64,000 bases of DNA from NCBI RefSeq assembly GCF_009184635.1, contig NZ_WELI01000009.1, positions 62,001 to 126,000 on the forward strand. The letters run 5' to 3'. This document shows, in pieces, positions 41,576 through 50,463 of the stretch. Every line of letters begins with the position of its first letter. Position 1 is the first letter of the stretch. A program made the position numbers and the translations under genes. The notes beneath the pieces were generated by a model. The model saw only the letters and a list, made by a program, of their open reading frames with translations. It made no database searches and had not been told where the DNA came from. The stretch is from Rudanella paleaurantiibacter (GTDB taxonomy: Bacteria > Bacteroidota > Bacteroidia > Cytophagales > Spirosomataceae).

Positions 41576-43270
41576 CTAGGCCTCAGGGGCTTCTTTTTTA
41601 AACTGCTCGATGAGCCAGGCGATACCCACCACCAGCACGCAACCCACCACATTGAGCCATAGGAAGGCCATCAGATTCAACTGCCAGCACACCACAACCA
41701 GTATTTCGCCAAGGACTGCGGCCAGAAACGTGGCCCGGCCGCCAATATTCTTGAAATAAAAGGCGACAACAAAAATCCCCAGGATGACCCCGTAAAACAG
41801 GGAGCCCAGAATATTGACAGCCTCAATCATATTGCCCATTCGGTTGGCAAACTGAGCAACCACAATACAGAATACCCCCCACCCTACTGTGGCCCAGCGC
41901 GACGCAGCTACGTAATGCGCATCGCTGGCACCCGGACGCAAACTTCGCTTGTAAATATCGACGACCGTGGTCGAAGCCAGTGAGTTGTACGCAGCCGCAA
42001 TAGACCCCATTGACGCACTGAAAATGACGGCGATAAGTAAACCAATGAGCCCGTGCGGCAGGTAATCGAGCACAAACCGGAGAAACACATAGTTCGTATC
42101 GTTGGTGTCGGCCGTAGGATTGTTCTTTTTAATCAGCTTAACTACATCATCCCGATTGGTTTTAATGGCCGCATCGGCATCAAGCAGAGCTTTACGGGCC
42201 GATTCGACGCCCGCTTCACTGTCTGCCTGTAGGGCCTCCTGCAGGTTTAACACCTCTTTTTGCCGGGCCGTGGTCAACAACTGATGCTTAATTTCGAGCA
42301 GGTTGTATGCCTGTGCATGCGGGCTGTTGCGTAGTTTGTCGGTCTCCTGAGTATTGAAGAAAACAGGTGACTCGCGGTATTGATAAAACACAAATACCAA
42401 CACACCCACGAGCAGAATCAGAAACTGCATGGGTACTTTGAGCATACCATTCATGAGCAAACCCAACCGGCTTTGCCCAACCGACTGCCCCGTGAGGTAG
42501 CGCCCCACCTGCGACTGATCGGTACCAAAATAAGAGAGTTGCAGAAAGAACCCGCCAATCAGCCCCGACCAGATATTATACCGGCTTTCGGGATTAAACT
42601 CCAGATCAACCAGGTTCATACGACCCGCCTTTCCCGCTACCTGTAGGGCATCGGTGAAGCCCACGCCGTCGGGCAACATATGCACCGTGATATACCCGGC
42701 TACAGCCATAGCCCCCGTTACAATAAGCATTTGTTGCAGGTGTGTGTGCGAGATGGCCTTAGTACCACCCGTAACAGTGTACACCAGCACAATGCCGCCC
42801 ATAATCAGGTTGGTGAGGTATATATTCCACCCCAGAATAGTGGACAGGATAATGGCCGGTGCGTAGATCGAGATCCCTGTTGAAAGGCCCCGCGAAATGA
42901 GAAACAGGATGGCCGTGAAACTACGCACTCGCCGATCAAAACGGCCTTCCAGAAACTCGTAGGCGGTGTAGACCTTGAGCCGGTGGAAAATCGGGACGAA
43001 GGTGATCGAGAGCACCACCATAGCCAGTGGCAAACCAAAATAAAACTGCACGAAGCGCATTCCGTCGGAAAAGCCCTGACCCGGTGCCGACAAAAACGTG
43101 ACGGCACTAGCCTGTGTCGCCATCACTGACAAACAGACGTGATACCACGGGAGTGAGTTTCCGGCCAGTAGGTAATCGTCCATATTCCGGTTACCCCGGC
43201 TCCGGTAAATGCCGTAAACAATAATAACCGTAAGGGTAAGCCCCAAAACGCCCCAGTCAAGTGTACTCAT
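41576..43270 (-). CDS. Sodium:solute symporter (SSF/SLC5) with hydrophilic insert
   Basis: A 564-residue secondary transporter of the SSF family. About 12-13 membrane helices are visible. Family motifs include GNSLPWYHVCLSVMATQASA and RGLSTGISIYAPAIILSTILG. Between helices, residues ~302-399 form a long charged, helical insert rich in Lys, Glu, Ala and Gln (LLEIKHQLLTTARQKEVLNL), unusual for the family core. The ATG at 43270 overlaps the stop of a 41-codon frame as ATGA, which fixes the start and shows translational coupling. The substrate is unknown. Confidence 0.92.
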   Translation of the reverse strand: MSTLDWGVLGLTLTVIIVYGIYRSRGNRNMDDYLLAGNSLPWYHVCLSVMATQASAVTFLSAPGQGFSDGMRFVQFYFGLPLAMVVLSITFVPIFHRLKVYTAYEFLEGRFDRRVRSFTAILFLISRGLSTGISIYAPAIILSTILGWNIYLTNLIMGGIVLVYTVTGGTKAISHTHLQQMLIVTGAMAVAGYITVHMLPDGVGFTDALQVAGKAGRMNLVDLEFNPESRYNIWSGLIGGFFLQLSYFGTDQSQVGRYLTGQSVGQSRLGLLMNGMLKVPMQFLILLVGVLVFVFYQYRESPVFFNTQETDKLRNSPHAQAYNLLEIKHQLLTTARQKEVLNLQEALQADSEAGVESARKALLDADAAIKTNRDDVVKLIKKNNPTADTNDTNYVFLRFVLDYLPHGLIGLLIAVIFSASMGSIAAAYNSLASTTVVDIYKRSLRPGASDAHYVAASRWATVGWGVFCIVVAQFANRMGNMIEAVNILGSLFYGVILGIFVVAFYFKNIGGRATFLAAVLGEILVVVCWQLNLMAFLWLNVVGCVLVVGIAWLIEQFKKEAPEA

Positions 43271-43392
43271 GAAAGCCAGGTCATTAGGGCGTAACAAATA
43301 ATAATTTCGGCAACCAGAGCACTCAATACAATAGTGTATAACTGGCGCCAGCTGTTGACAAAGGGAGGAAGATCAGGATCTCGAGGGCTCAT
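43267..43392 (-). CDS. 41-residue membrane miniprotein coupled to symporter
   Basis: A short frame (ATG at 43392, TGA at 43267-43269) encodes 41 residues: a polar N-terminus (MSPRDPDLPPFVNSWRQLY) and one hydrophobic helix (TIVLSALVAEIIICYALMTW). Its stop overlaps the symporter start in ATGA. Small single-helix partners encoded just before SSF transporters are known, such as YhdT before PanF and DUF4212 small subunits, so it is probably a symporter subunit. A near-consensus minus-strand promoter box (TATTTTCG, 43418-43425) sits about 25 nt upstream. Confidence 0.75.
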   Translation of the reverse strand: MSPRDPDLPPFVNSWRQLYTIVLSALVAEIIICYALMTWLS

Positions 43393-43832
43393 ACGGTAGG
43401 CTGTAGGGAATGAGGGGCGAAAATAGACAAAAAGGAACAGGCAGGAAAGGAGAAACGGATGAGTAACTCCCCGAATACATAAACGACCAAATGGATTGAA
43501 TGCACAAAAAATAATTTGTAAAACGCAATTTTTAGGTTGTTACGCAAAAACCATTCCATCAACGGTCGTTTTTAGCCCCTTTATTCACCCACTTCTCTAT
43601 CTCCCACCCAACCCTATAGATTAAAATTTATACACTCAACTTTTCAAAACAGAGTTCATAAACGCGCTGAAACGCGCAATTGGGCAATTGTACCCAAAAG
43701 AGAGATTAAATTACCAAACACGCTCTTCAAAGCAGTTATATAAACAAATAAAATGTACTTAATTGCTATAATTATTATACTTAAAATCATCTAACAAACT
43801 CATTTGTGGCCAGTTTGCACCACTGAATTTGC
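43393..43832. other. AT-rich divergent promoter region
   Basis: About 440 nt without a gene, between the symporter operon and the glycosyltransferase gene. Near the left end lies the candidate minus-strand box TATTTTCG. On the right, TTTG (43803-43806) and TGAATTTG (43824-43831, one mismatch from TAnnTTTG) precede the ATG at 43833. A short direct repeat (AACGCGCTGAAACGCGC) lies near 43660. Otherwise nothing seen. Confidence 0.4.
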
Positions 43833-45533
43833 ATGTTAGTTTCCATTATTCTGGCGACCTTTACTACGGTATTTGTCGGGCTATTTCTGGCTGGATCAGG
43901 TATAGCGGCCAGGCAACTCAAGTCGCCACTACCTGTTCCGCGCTGGGCGCTTGTGATCCCCGGTTTGCTTTTACTGTTTGGGCGGATACCCAGCATCACG
44001 TACTCAGCCCAGCTCAACACCGACGAGAGTCAGCTACTCGCGCAGGGGTTGACGCTGGCCAAAAATCCACGCTTCTGGCAGTCTGTCGATGGTACAACCA
44101 CCGGCCCATTAGCCAGTTTTGTACTGACCTGGCCGTCTTTATTCGGGTTCGAGACAGGCTACATGCAGGCCCGAATTACCGGTTTGGTCCTGATCCTGAT
44201 CAGCCTGTATTTGTTTTACAAAGCGCTGTCGGTGCGGTTCCGGGCGGGCGTGGCCTATGTAGGATTGCTCATTAGCACAGCTTTTTTCGCCTTCGCCACG
44301 CACTTCGATCTTGTGCATTACAGCAGTGAACTGGTAGCATTGCCGCTCATTGCGGTCTTGTGGTGGCAGTGGATGCGCTTACTCAACAATTCATCCCCCC
44401 TGTCGGCTTCATCCTGGCTATGGACCGGATTGCTCGCCGGACTCACCCCGTTTGCTAAACTACAGGCGGTTCCGGTGGTTGGCTTACTGGCACTTGGCCT
44501 GGTTGTGTCCCTTTTGTGGTCTGGAAAACCGCTACCCAACGCCAACCGCCGGGCTGCCTCAGTGTTTGTCGTTGGCGGACTTCTGCCCAGTTTTCTGGTA
44601 GTTGGCTACTGTCTCATGTTTGGAGTCTGGGATAATTTCTGGACGTTTTACATCCGGGCTAACCTGAGCAACTACCACGAGCTGCAACAGCATCTGGGGC
44701 TGCCCATGCACCGGTCCATGCTGACCAAACTGAGTAAACTCCCTCACTTTCTGTGGGTCGAGCCAACGGTTCGGTACCTGTTCTGTCTGGGGCTTTCGAG
44801 CGCCGTAGTGTTAATAATTGCCTGGCGTCGCTGGTTGAACAAGGGCGCTAGGGCACACACCTTCGCCCTGATTGCCTGGCTTTTAGGTTCGTTCTACGTA
44901 GCTATTGCACCGGGTACCGAATTTCATCACCATCTGCTTTTTATTGTTTTGCCGGTAACCTGGCTGGTAAGTACGGCCTTTGCAGTTACCCTTTCGCGCA
45001 ATCAGGCAAACTACATCATGGGGCTTTATGGGATTGGGCAGCTGGCCACGCTACTACCAATGTGGACGTACGGAGTAGCTCCATTTCTGTATAATCCTTA
45101 TCTGGCTACCACCCTGCACAATCGTACGGCACCACCCTCGGCTGTGGGTACTTACCTACGTGAACACGCGCAGGAAGGCGACCAACTGGCCGTTTGGGGC
45201 TGGAATACAACATATTACGTGGAGGCCCAGCTCGAACAGGGCGTCAGCGAAAACCACTCCTTTCGCTCGGCGGTCGACCATTCGTTACAGTCGGCGTATC
45301 TGGCTAAATACATGCGGGACCTGAAGCGAAACCAGCCCGTATGGATCGTGGATGCCACGGGGCCCGCCAGCTTTGTCCTGTCCGACTCTACCCGGTTTCG
45401 AATGGCGCGCTACCCTTGCCTAAAACAGTATCTGCGCAACCAATACCGGCTACAGGCTATAGTTGAGGGGCAGGCAATCTTTGTGCGGGCCGACCGTTTC
45501 CCCCAGGACCGACCCGTAACAGCAATGCGGTGA
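43833..45533 (+). CDS. GT-C fold membrane glycosyltransferase (PMT/ArnT-like)
   Basis: A 566-residue multipass protein of the GT39/ArnT-like superfamily, which uses lipid-linked sugars. The first periplasmic loop has the acidic motif in YSAQLNTDESQLLAQG near residue 65, the usual metal or catalytic site. About ten hydrophobic helices follow (LVLILISLYLFYKAL, LLISTAFFAFATHF, and others). The C-terminal ~130 residues form a soluble domain (VGTYLREHAQEGDQLAVWGW). The acceptor is unknown. It is transcribed alone. Confidence 0.82.
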   Translation: MLVSIILATFTTVFVGLFLAGSGIAARQLKSPLPVPRWALVIPGLLLLFGRIPSITYSAQLNTDESQLLAQGLTLAKNPRFWQSVDGTTTGPLASFVLTWPSLFGFETGYMQARITGLVLILISLYLFYKALSVRFRAGVAYVGLLISTAFFAFATHFDLVHYSSELVALPLIAVLWWQWMRLLNNSSPLSASSWLWTGLLAGLTPFAKLQAVPVVGLLALGLVVSLLWSGKPLPNANRRAASVFVVGGLLPSFLVVGYCLMFGVWDNFWTFYIRANLSNYHELQQHLGLPMHRSMLTKLSKLPHFLWVEPTVRYLFCLGLSSAVVLIIAWRRWLNKGARAHTFALIAWLLGSFYVAIAPGTEFHHHLLFIVLPVTWLVSTAFAVTLSRNQANYIMGLYGIGQLATLLPMWTYGVAPFLYNPYLATTLHNRTAPPSAVGTYLREHAQEGDQLAVWGWNTTYYVEAQLEQGVSENHSFRSAVDHSLQSAYLAKYMRDLKRNQPVWIVDATGPASFVLSDSTRFRMARYPCLKQYLRNQYRLQAIVEGQAIFVRADRFPQDRPVTAMR

Positions 45534-45610
45534 AGAGGCTGGTGCTGGCTGGGTATGTTCTGTTTGTCTTTTGGGCTTATCTTTCGGGCAAACAAACATA
45601 AACCAGCATC

Positions 45611-46399
45611 ATGAATTCGGAGACCACGCAAGCCGCCGAAAAAGCATTATTTGACCTGAGCGGCAAAGTAGCCATTATCACCGGAGCCAGTAAAGGCATT
45701 GGCGAAGACATTGCCCGTGTTTTTGCCCGGTTTGGGGCTAAAGTAATTGTCAGTAGCCGCAAACAGGAAGCCTGCGACGCCCTCGCGGCCGATATTGTCG
45801 CGCAGGGAGGTGAGGCTACCGGTGTGGCCGCGCACGTTGGCGACATGGATCAGCTAAAAAACCTCGTTGAACAAGCCATAGCCACCTACGGCGGCATCGA
45901 TATTCTGGTTAACAACGCAGCTTCGAACCCAGTGTTTGGCCCATCGCTCGATTGCGATGGCCTTGCCTTCGATAAAATCATGCAGGCCAACGTAAAAGCG
46001 CCGTTTGAGCTGAGTAAGCTCTGCTACCCCAGCATGAAAGCACGCGGAGGAGGCAGTATTATCATGATGAGTAGTATTGCCGGCCACACGCCCGACCCCG
46101 GTTTGGGAATCTACAGCGTTAGCAAAGCAAGCCTCAACATGCTCACCAAAGTGCTGGCCAAAGAATGGGGCCCCGACGGGATTCGGGTCAACGCAATCTG
46201 CCCCGGCCTGATCAAAACCAAGTTTAGTCAGGCGCTCTGGCAAGACGAAAAAATCTTGAACCATTTCACCAAACGGCTTCCCATTGCCCGGATGGGTACC
46301 ACGGACGAGATCAGCCCAATGTCTCTCTTTCTGGCCTCAGCAGCTTCATCGTACACAACGGGTAGCCTTTTCTACGCCGACGGCGGAACGGTGATCTAA
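45611..46399 (+). CDS. SDR family oxidoreductase (DHRS4-like)
   Basis: A classical 262-residue SDR. Motifs: TGASKGIG (about 25-32), NNAASNP near 100 (a variant of NNAG), the catalytic Ser in MMSSIAGHTP, YSVSKASLNML giving the Tyr/Lys pair, and CPGLIKTKFS. The C-terminus YTTGSLFYADGGTVI is typical. It resembles DHRS4-type carbonyl reductases, but the substrate is unknown. A near-promoter TATCTTTCG lies around 45580. It differs from the SDR at 10550 and is not a recent duplicate. Confidence 0.91.
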   Translation: MNSETTQAAEKALFDLSGKVAIITGASKGIGEDIARVFARFGAKVIVSSRKQEACDALAADIVAQGGEATGVAAHVGDMDQLKNLVEQAIATYGGIDILVNNAASNPVFGPSLDCDGLAFDKIMQANVKAPFELSKLCYPSMKARGGGSIIMMSSIAGHTPDPGLGIYSVSKASLNMLTKVLAKEWGPDGIRVNAICPGLIKTKFSQALWQDEKILNHFTKRLPIARMGTTDEISPMSLFLASAASSYTTGSLFYADGGTVI

Positions 46400-46415
46400 C
46401 ACAGATAGACCGCAA

Positions 46416-46488
46416 AAACGGAACAGGGAGGAAGTAGCTGACGCAAGCATGAACGCTGCACGTCGGCTACTTCCTCCCTGTTCCGTTT
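46416..46488. terminator. 23-bp stem terminator between SDR and PorE-like gene
   Basis: Arms 46416-46438 and 46466-46488 pair perfectly. The loop contains an inner short stem and the TGACGCAAG word also seen in the 597-686 repeat. It serves both convergent genes. Confidence 0.92.
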
Positions 46489-46503
46489 ACGTTGTTTCTC
46501 GTC

Positions 46504-48792
46504 CTACTTCACCGCCAGAATCTTAAACTCGGTGCGTCGGTTCTGTTGGTGGTCCGCGTCAGTACAATCGGTACCGTCGATACAACCGTTCAGAATTTCG
46601 CTTTCGCCATAACCACGGGCAACGAGTCGGTTGGGTTTGATTCCACGCGACACAATGTAGTCCATGGCGGCACGGGCCCGGTTTTCCGACAGTTTCAGGT
46701 TATAGGCATCGCTGGCCCGCGCATCGGTATGCGAGCGGAGTTCAATTTTCATGGCTGGGTACTCCTTCAGAATCTTAACCACGTGTTCGAGTTCGCGGGC
46801 GGCATCGGGCCGGATAAAGAACTTGTTCAGATCGTAGTAAATATTCTTGAGCTGGAATACGTCGCCCTCGCCGTACAACCCCAGCGAATCGGTAACCACT
46901 TTGGGTGTCTTCGTCTTGGGCAGTTGTACTTTCTTGGTGGCATACTTGTTTTTCGAGGCAGTGATGGTGTAAGGCGCACCGGGCTTCATATCGAACTCGT
47001 AACCCCCATCGGGGCCGGTTTCAATGGTCCGCTCCGACTTGTCGCGCTCGTTGCGGAGGGTCACTTTCACGCCCTGCTCCGGCACCTGATCGACCTCCCG
47101 TTTCACCACGCCCCGCACAATGCTGTTCTCGCTCTTGTCGAGGTAAATGGTTACGCTCATCACCGGCTTGGGCGACTGAGTCAGGGTCGAGAACCGAACC
47201 GTGTTCAGTGCGTAGCCTTCTTTCACCGCTTTAAACTCGTACTCGGTATTGGCGTCCAGGCAGAGTTTGGTTTCACCTTTCGGATCAGTCAGCAACAGGT
47301 CGAGGTTGGTTCCGTTACGCACAATTCGCACGTCGGCCTGATCGATGGGCGCGTTGGTCTTCGCGTCGAACACCAGAATTTTCAGCTCGCGGCAGTTCCG
47401 GCGGAAACTATAAATATCATCGTCGCTGATGCCTTTTTTCCGGTTGCTGCTAAAATAGCCCGAAGTCCGGTACTTATCGGTAATGATACCAAAGTCATCT
47501 TTCTCCGAGTTGATGGGCGAGCCTACGTTTTCAACCCCTTTGTACGCAACACCGTCTTTCAGTTCAGCAAAGAAAACATCGAGCCCACCCAGACCTTCGT
47601 GTCCGTCCGACGAAAAGTAGAGGTTACCGTTCTCGTCGGCGTAGGGGAACATCTCGTTACCTTCGGTATTGATGTCTTTACCCATGTTAACGGGCGTACC
47701 CCACTCGCCGTTGCGGTATTCGACCACGTATAGGTCGGTTCCGCCAAAGCCACCGGGCATATCCGACACAAAGTACATCTTGCTATTATCGGGCGAGAAA
47801 GCCGGGTGACCAACTGAATATTCCTTGTTGTTGAAAGGCAACTCCCGCACGTTCGACCATTTATTTCCCTTCTCGTTGATGGCTGAATACAACTTCAGCT
47901 TCCGAACACCGTCGTTGCTTTTGCCAGTTTTGCCTTTGCTGCCGTTGTTTCGGGTGAATACAATCATTTTCTGGTCCCGCGTAAATGTCATCGGGCCTTC
48001 ATGATATTTCGTATTCAGCGTCCGGCTAAACTCCTGGGTTTTAGACAGCTTTTGCTCTACCGGAGCCGCAATTTCGGGCGCTTTGGTAGCCGATGGCGAG
48101 CCGCCACCCAGCACAGCCGTGTTAGGCTGCCGGAGCATATCGACATTCGGAGCCCGAATCTCGGTAGTATCGGCATGGTAATACAGGTCGAGAAATGGGG
48201 TCTGATTCCAGGTAAACACTCGTTTCAGCGGACCACCCTCATCGCGGGCCGATACAAACACGATACCGCCCTTATAGTACATGGGGCTAAAATCAGCCTG
48301 CCGGGTGTTGATGGGTAAGCTGTAGGTTTTGTACGACGATGAGTCCTGGAAGAAACGACCCACGTCCATATAAGAGACTGTAAACCGCCGGCCGCGTAAA
48401 TCCTGAGTCTGCTGCTCGCCGTACTTGCTGTACATCTTCTGCGATTCCCGGTACTTGCCGTTAGCAGCCAGAGCCTGGGCATAGTACATGTAAATTTCGC
48501 TGTTGAGGTCGGTGTACTTGTTCACCAGCTCGCCATACACCCGTTCGGCGTTACGGGTATCCTGCAATTTCCGGTAGCTAAAACCCAGGTTGGTCAGTGC
48601 CTCACGGGTTTCGGCAGCGTTCTTTTGCTTATCCGTACGTAAAAAATCTTCGTACAAGCGGACGGCGTTGATGTAGCTGAAGCTTTCAAGCTGCTTGTTG
48701 GCAGCCCGGAGTTTCACGCTTTGCGCCCGGAGAGAATGTGCTCCGGTCAGAAAACCAGCCAGCAACAGCACAATGAGTAATGATCGGTTCAT
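46504..48792 (-). CDS. OmpA-family protein with TPR, beta-propeller and CRD (PorE-like)
   Basis: A 762-residue envelope protein. Domain order: signal peptide (LLIVLLLAGFLTGAHSLRAQ), TPR region (about 28-125), WD40-like PD40 propeller repeats (about 230-440, e.g. KMYFVSDMPGGFGGTDLYV and LYFSSDGHEGLGGLDVF), two carboxypeptidase-regulatory-like beta-domains (about 470-620), and an OmpA peptidoglycan-binding domain (about 640-762, RSHTDARASDAYNLKLSENR). This is the architecture of PorE, the T9SS protein linking the machine to peptidoglycan. Paralogues with this layout are common, so I give no symbol. It has SPase I-type cleavage, not a lipobox. Confidence 0.88.
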   Translation of the reverse strand: MNRSLLIVLLLAGFLTGAHSLRAQSVKLRAANKQLESFSYINAVRLYEDFLRTDKQKNAAETREALTNLGFSYRKLQDTRNAERVYGELVNKYTDLNSEIYMYYAQALAANGKYRESQKMYSKYGEQQTQDLRGRRFTVSYMDVGRFFQDSSSYKTYSLPINTRQADFSPMYYKGGIVFVSARDEGGPLKRVFTWNQTPFLDLYYHADTTEIRAPNVDMLRQPNTAVLGGGSPSATKAPEIAAPVEQKLSKTQEFSRTLNTKYHEGPMTFTRDQKMIVFTRNNGSKGKTGKSNDGVRKLKLYSAINEKGNKWSNVRELPFNNKEYSVGHPAFSPDNSKMYFVSDMPGGFGGTDLYVVEYRNGEWGTPVNMGKDINTEGNEMFPYADENGNLYFSSDGHEGLGGLDVFFAELKDGVAYKGVENVGSPINSEKDDFGIITDKYRTSGYFSSNRKKGISDDDIYSFRRNCRELKILVFDAKTNAPIDQADVRIVRNGTNLDLLLTDPKGETKLCLDANTEYEFKAVKEGYALNTVRFSTLTQSPKPVMSVTIYLDKSENSIVRGVVKREVDQVPEQGVKVTLRNERDKSERTIETGPDGGYEFDMKPGAPYTITASKNKYATKKVQLPKTKTPKVVTDSLGLYGEGDVFQLKNIYYDLNKFFIRPDAARELEHVVKILKEYPAMKIELRSHTDARASDAYNLKLSENRARAAMDYIVSRGIKPNRLVARGYGESEILNGCIDGTDCTDADHQQNRRTEFKILAVK

Positions 48793-48984
48793 GGCTTAAC
48801 TTAAATTACCGTTTAGGAGTATGGGCCACCCGTCACCAAACAAATACAGTGCCAGACTTAGGGCAAATAGTTTATAAACTCCCGAAAATACCCCAAAATC
48901 ACCCCCCACAGCCTTTAAACGGTAGTTTACTGGTTAAAACACTGAGCTTATGGCCTAAATTCAGCCGATTTAAAGTTACACAAA

Positions 48985-50343
48985 TTAGTGTTTAGATTCG
49001 CTATTCTGCAACCGGACGACCAGAACACGCCGGGTAGAGTCTGTAATGCGGACGGTGTGCGACAGCCGATGACCTACCACCCAAACCACCTTCTCGCCCG
49101 CCGTAAGCACAGCCGTTCGGGCTCGCTCGGGCAACGACACCTTCCGGTCGTTGAGCAGGTCACTCACCAGTTTGGTACCGCGCATATTCAGGGGTTGGAA
49201 TCGGTCGCCCTGCCGCCAGGTTCGAATATGCAAAGGCTGATCCAACCGATCCGCGTCGAGATACCCCACTGATGTGTCGGGCACGTTTCGCGGAACAAAA
49301 CCGGCCGGGACCTCTTGGTAAAACCAATTCAATTGCCGACCATCGGGGAGCAACAACCGGCCGGTTTCGTCCGGAGGCAACGGATAATCAAACGGCACCT
49401 CAACGGATAATGGAGCCAGTATCAGGCCCGCCCGGTCATGCCACAGCCCGTGCGTTGCCGACCGAAACACCTGCCCTTTCTGACCTGCTTCAACCACCCG
49501 AACCACCTCCTGAACCTGCCCGTACGTAAATCCAAACGGTTTGAGCCATTCGCTCAGCCGAAACGCCCACTCCGATTTTGACCGTAGCTGTTCCAGATCC
49601 ATTATCCAGAATCCATCGGCTTCGCGGGCGCAGGCTTGCCACGATGTCGCGAGCGTCTCATTCAGCACCGACTCAGCCGCCCGTAGTCGCTCTATTGTGC
49701 GGCCAAACGTGGTAATCAAATCGGGATTCAGGGCTTCCAGCACCGGCACTACCTGATGCCGCAGGCGGTTGCGGGCGTACTTATCGCTCGCGTTGGAGAC
49801 ATCTTCGCGCCAGTGCAGGCCGCGGTCGTGGGCATACCGCCGAACCTCATCCCGACTCGCAAACCAAAGCGGCCGAATGATGCGCCCCTGCCGGATTGGG
49901 ATACTCCGCAAACCGGCCAGTCCGGTACCGCGCACCAGATTGAGCAACAAGGTTTCGAGTACGTCGTTTTGATGATGAGCCGTGGCAATCCAAGTATAGC
50001 CCTGTCCGCGGGCCACTGCCTCAAACCAGTCGTACCGGAGTTGACGGGCCGCCACCTGCACCGAGAGCCCCTGCTCGCGGGCCACCGTCAACGTATTGAA
50101 CCGAGTGGTGTGGCACGGCCTGTTGTACCCGGCCGCCAGTTGCGTTACAAAGGCTTCGTCGGCATCTGAGTCAGCCCCGCGCAAGCCGAAATTAACGTGT
50201 GCTATACCAACCGCATACCCTGCCCGAATCATCAGATCGGTCATAACAACGGAGTCGAGCCCTCCGCTCACAGCCAGCAATACCCGGTCGGTAGGTTGAA
50301 GGAGGTGCTGATCGTTAATAAACTCTAAAAACGAATCATACAT
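48985..50343 (-). CDS. tilS: tRNA(Ile)-lysidine synthetase
   Basis: TilS adds lysine to cytidine 34 of tRNA-Ile(CAU), so it reads AUA. The PP-loop SGGLDSVVM lies near residue 28. HVNFGLRG, ATAHHQNDVLETLLLNL and WREDVSNASDKYARNRLRH complete the N-terminal ATPase domain. The C-terminal domain is present (IRTWRQGDRFQPLNMRGTKL). The ATG at 50343 (452 aa) is preferred; 50376 in frame adds 11 residues (MQSYVNKRVSA) and is also possible. It is divergent from the OstA-like gene. Confidence 0.94.
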   Translation of the reverse strand: MYDSFLEFINDQHLLQPTDRVLLAVSGGLDSVVMTDLMIRAGYAVGIAHVNFGLRGADSDADEAFVTQLAAGYNRPCHTTRFNTLTVAREQGLSVQVAARQLRYDWFEAVARGQGYTWIATAHHQNDVLETLLLNLVRGTGLAGLRSIPIRQGRIIRPLWFASRDEVRRYAHDRGLHWREDVSNASDKYARNRLRHQVVPVLEALNPDLITTFGRTIERLRAAESVLNETLATSWQACAREADGFWIMDLEQLRSKSEWAFRLSEWLKPFGFTYGQVQEVVRVVEAGQKGQVFRSATHGLWHDRAGLILAPLSVEVPFDYPLPPDETGRLLLPDGRQLNWFYQEVPAGFVPRNVPDTSVGYLDADRLDQPLHIRTWRQGDRFQPLNMRGTKLVSDLLNDRKVSLPERARTAVLTAGEKVVWVVGHRLSHTVRITDSTRRVLVVRLQNSESKH

Positions 50344-50463
50344 GGCCGATACGCGTTTATTGACATAGCTTTGCATCGGTAAAGGTACGAGCAGACACGC
50401 CTACCGGACGTACTTACCGCCCCATTTAATCGTTCGGTGGGCCCTTTCCTGATTACTAGTTTT

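Noticed and set aside
46492-47733. 413-codon plus-strand frame opposite the PorE-like gene
   Set aside because: Antisense shadow; the minus strand has full domain structure.
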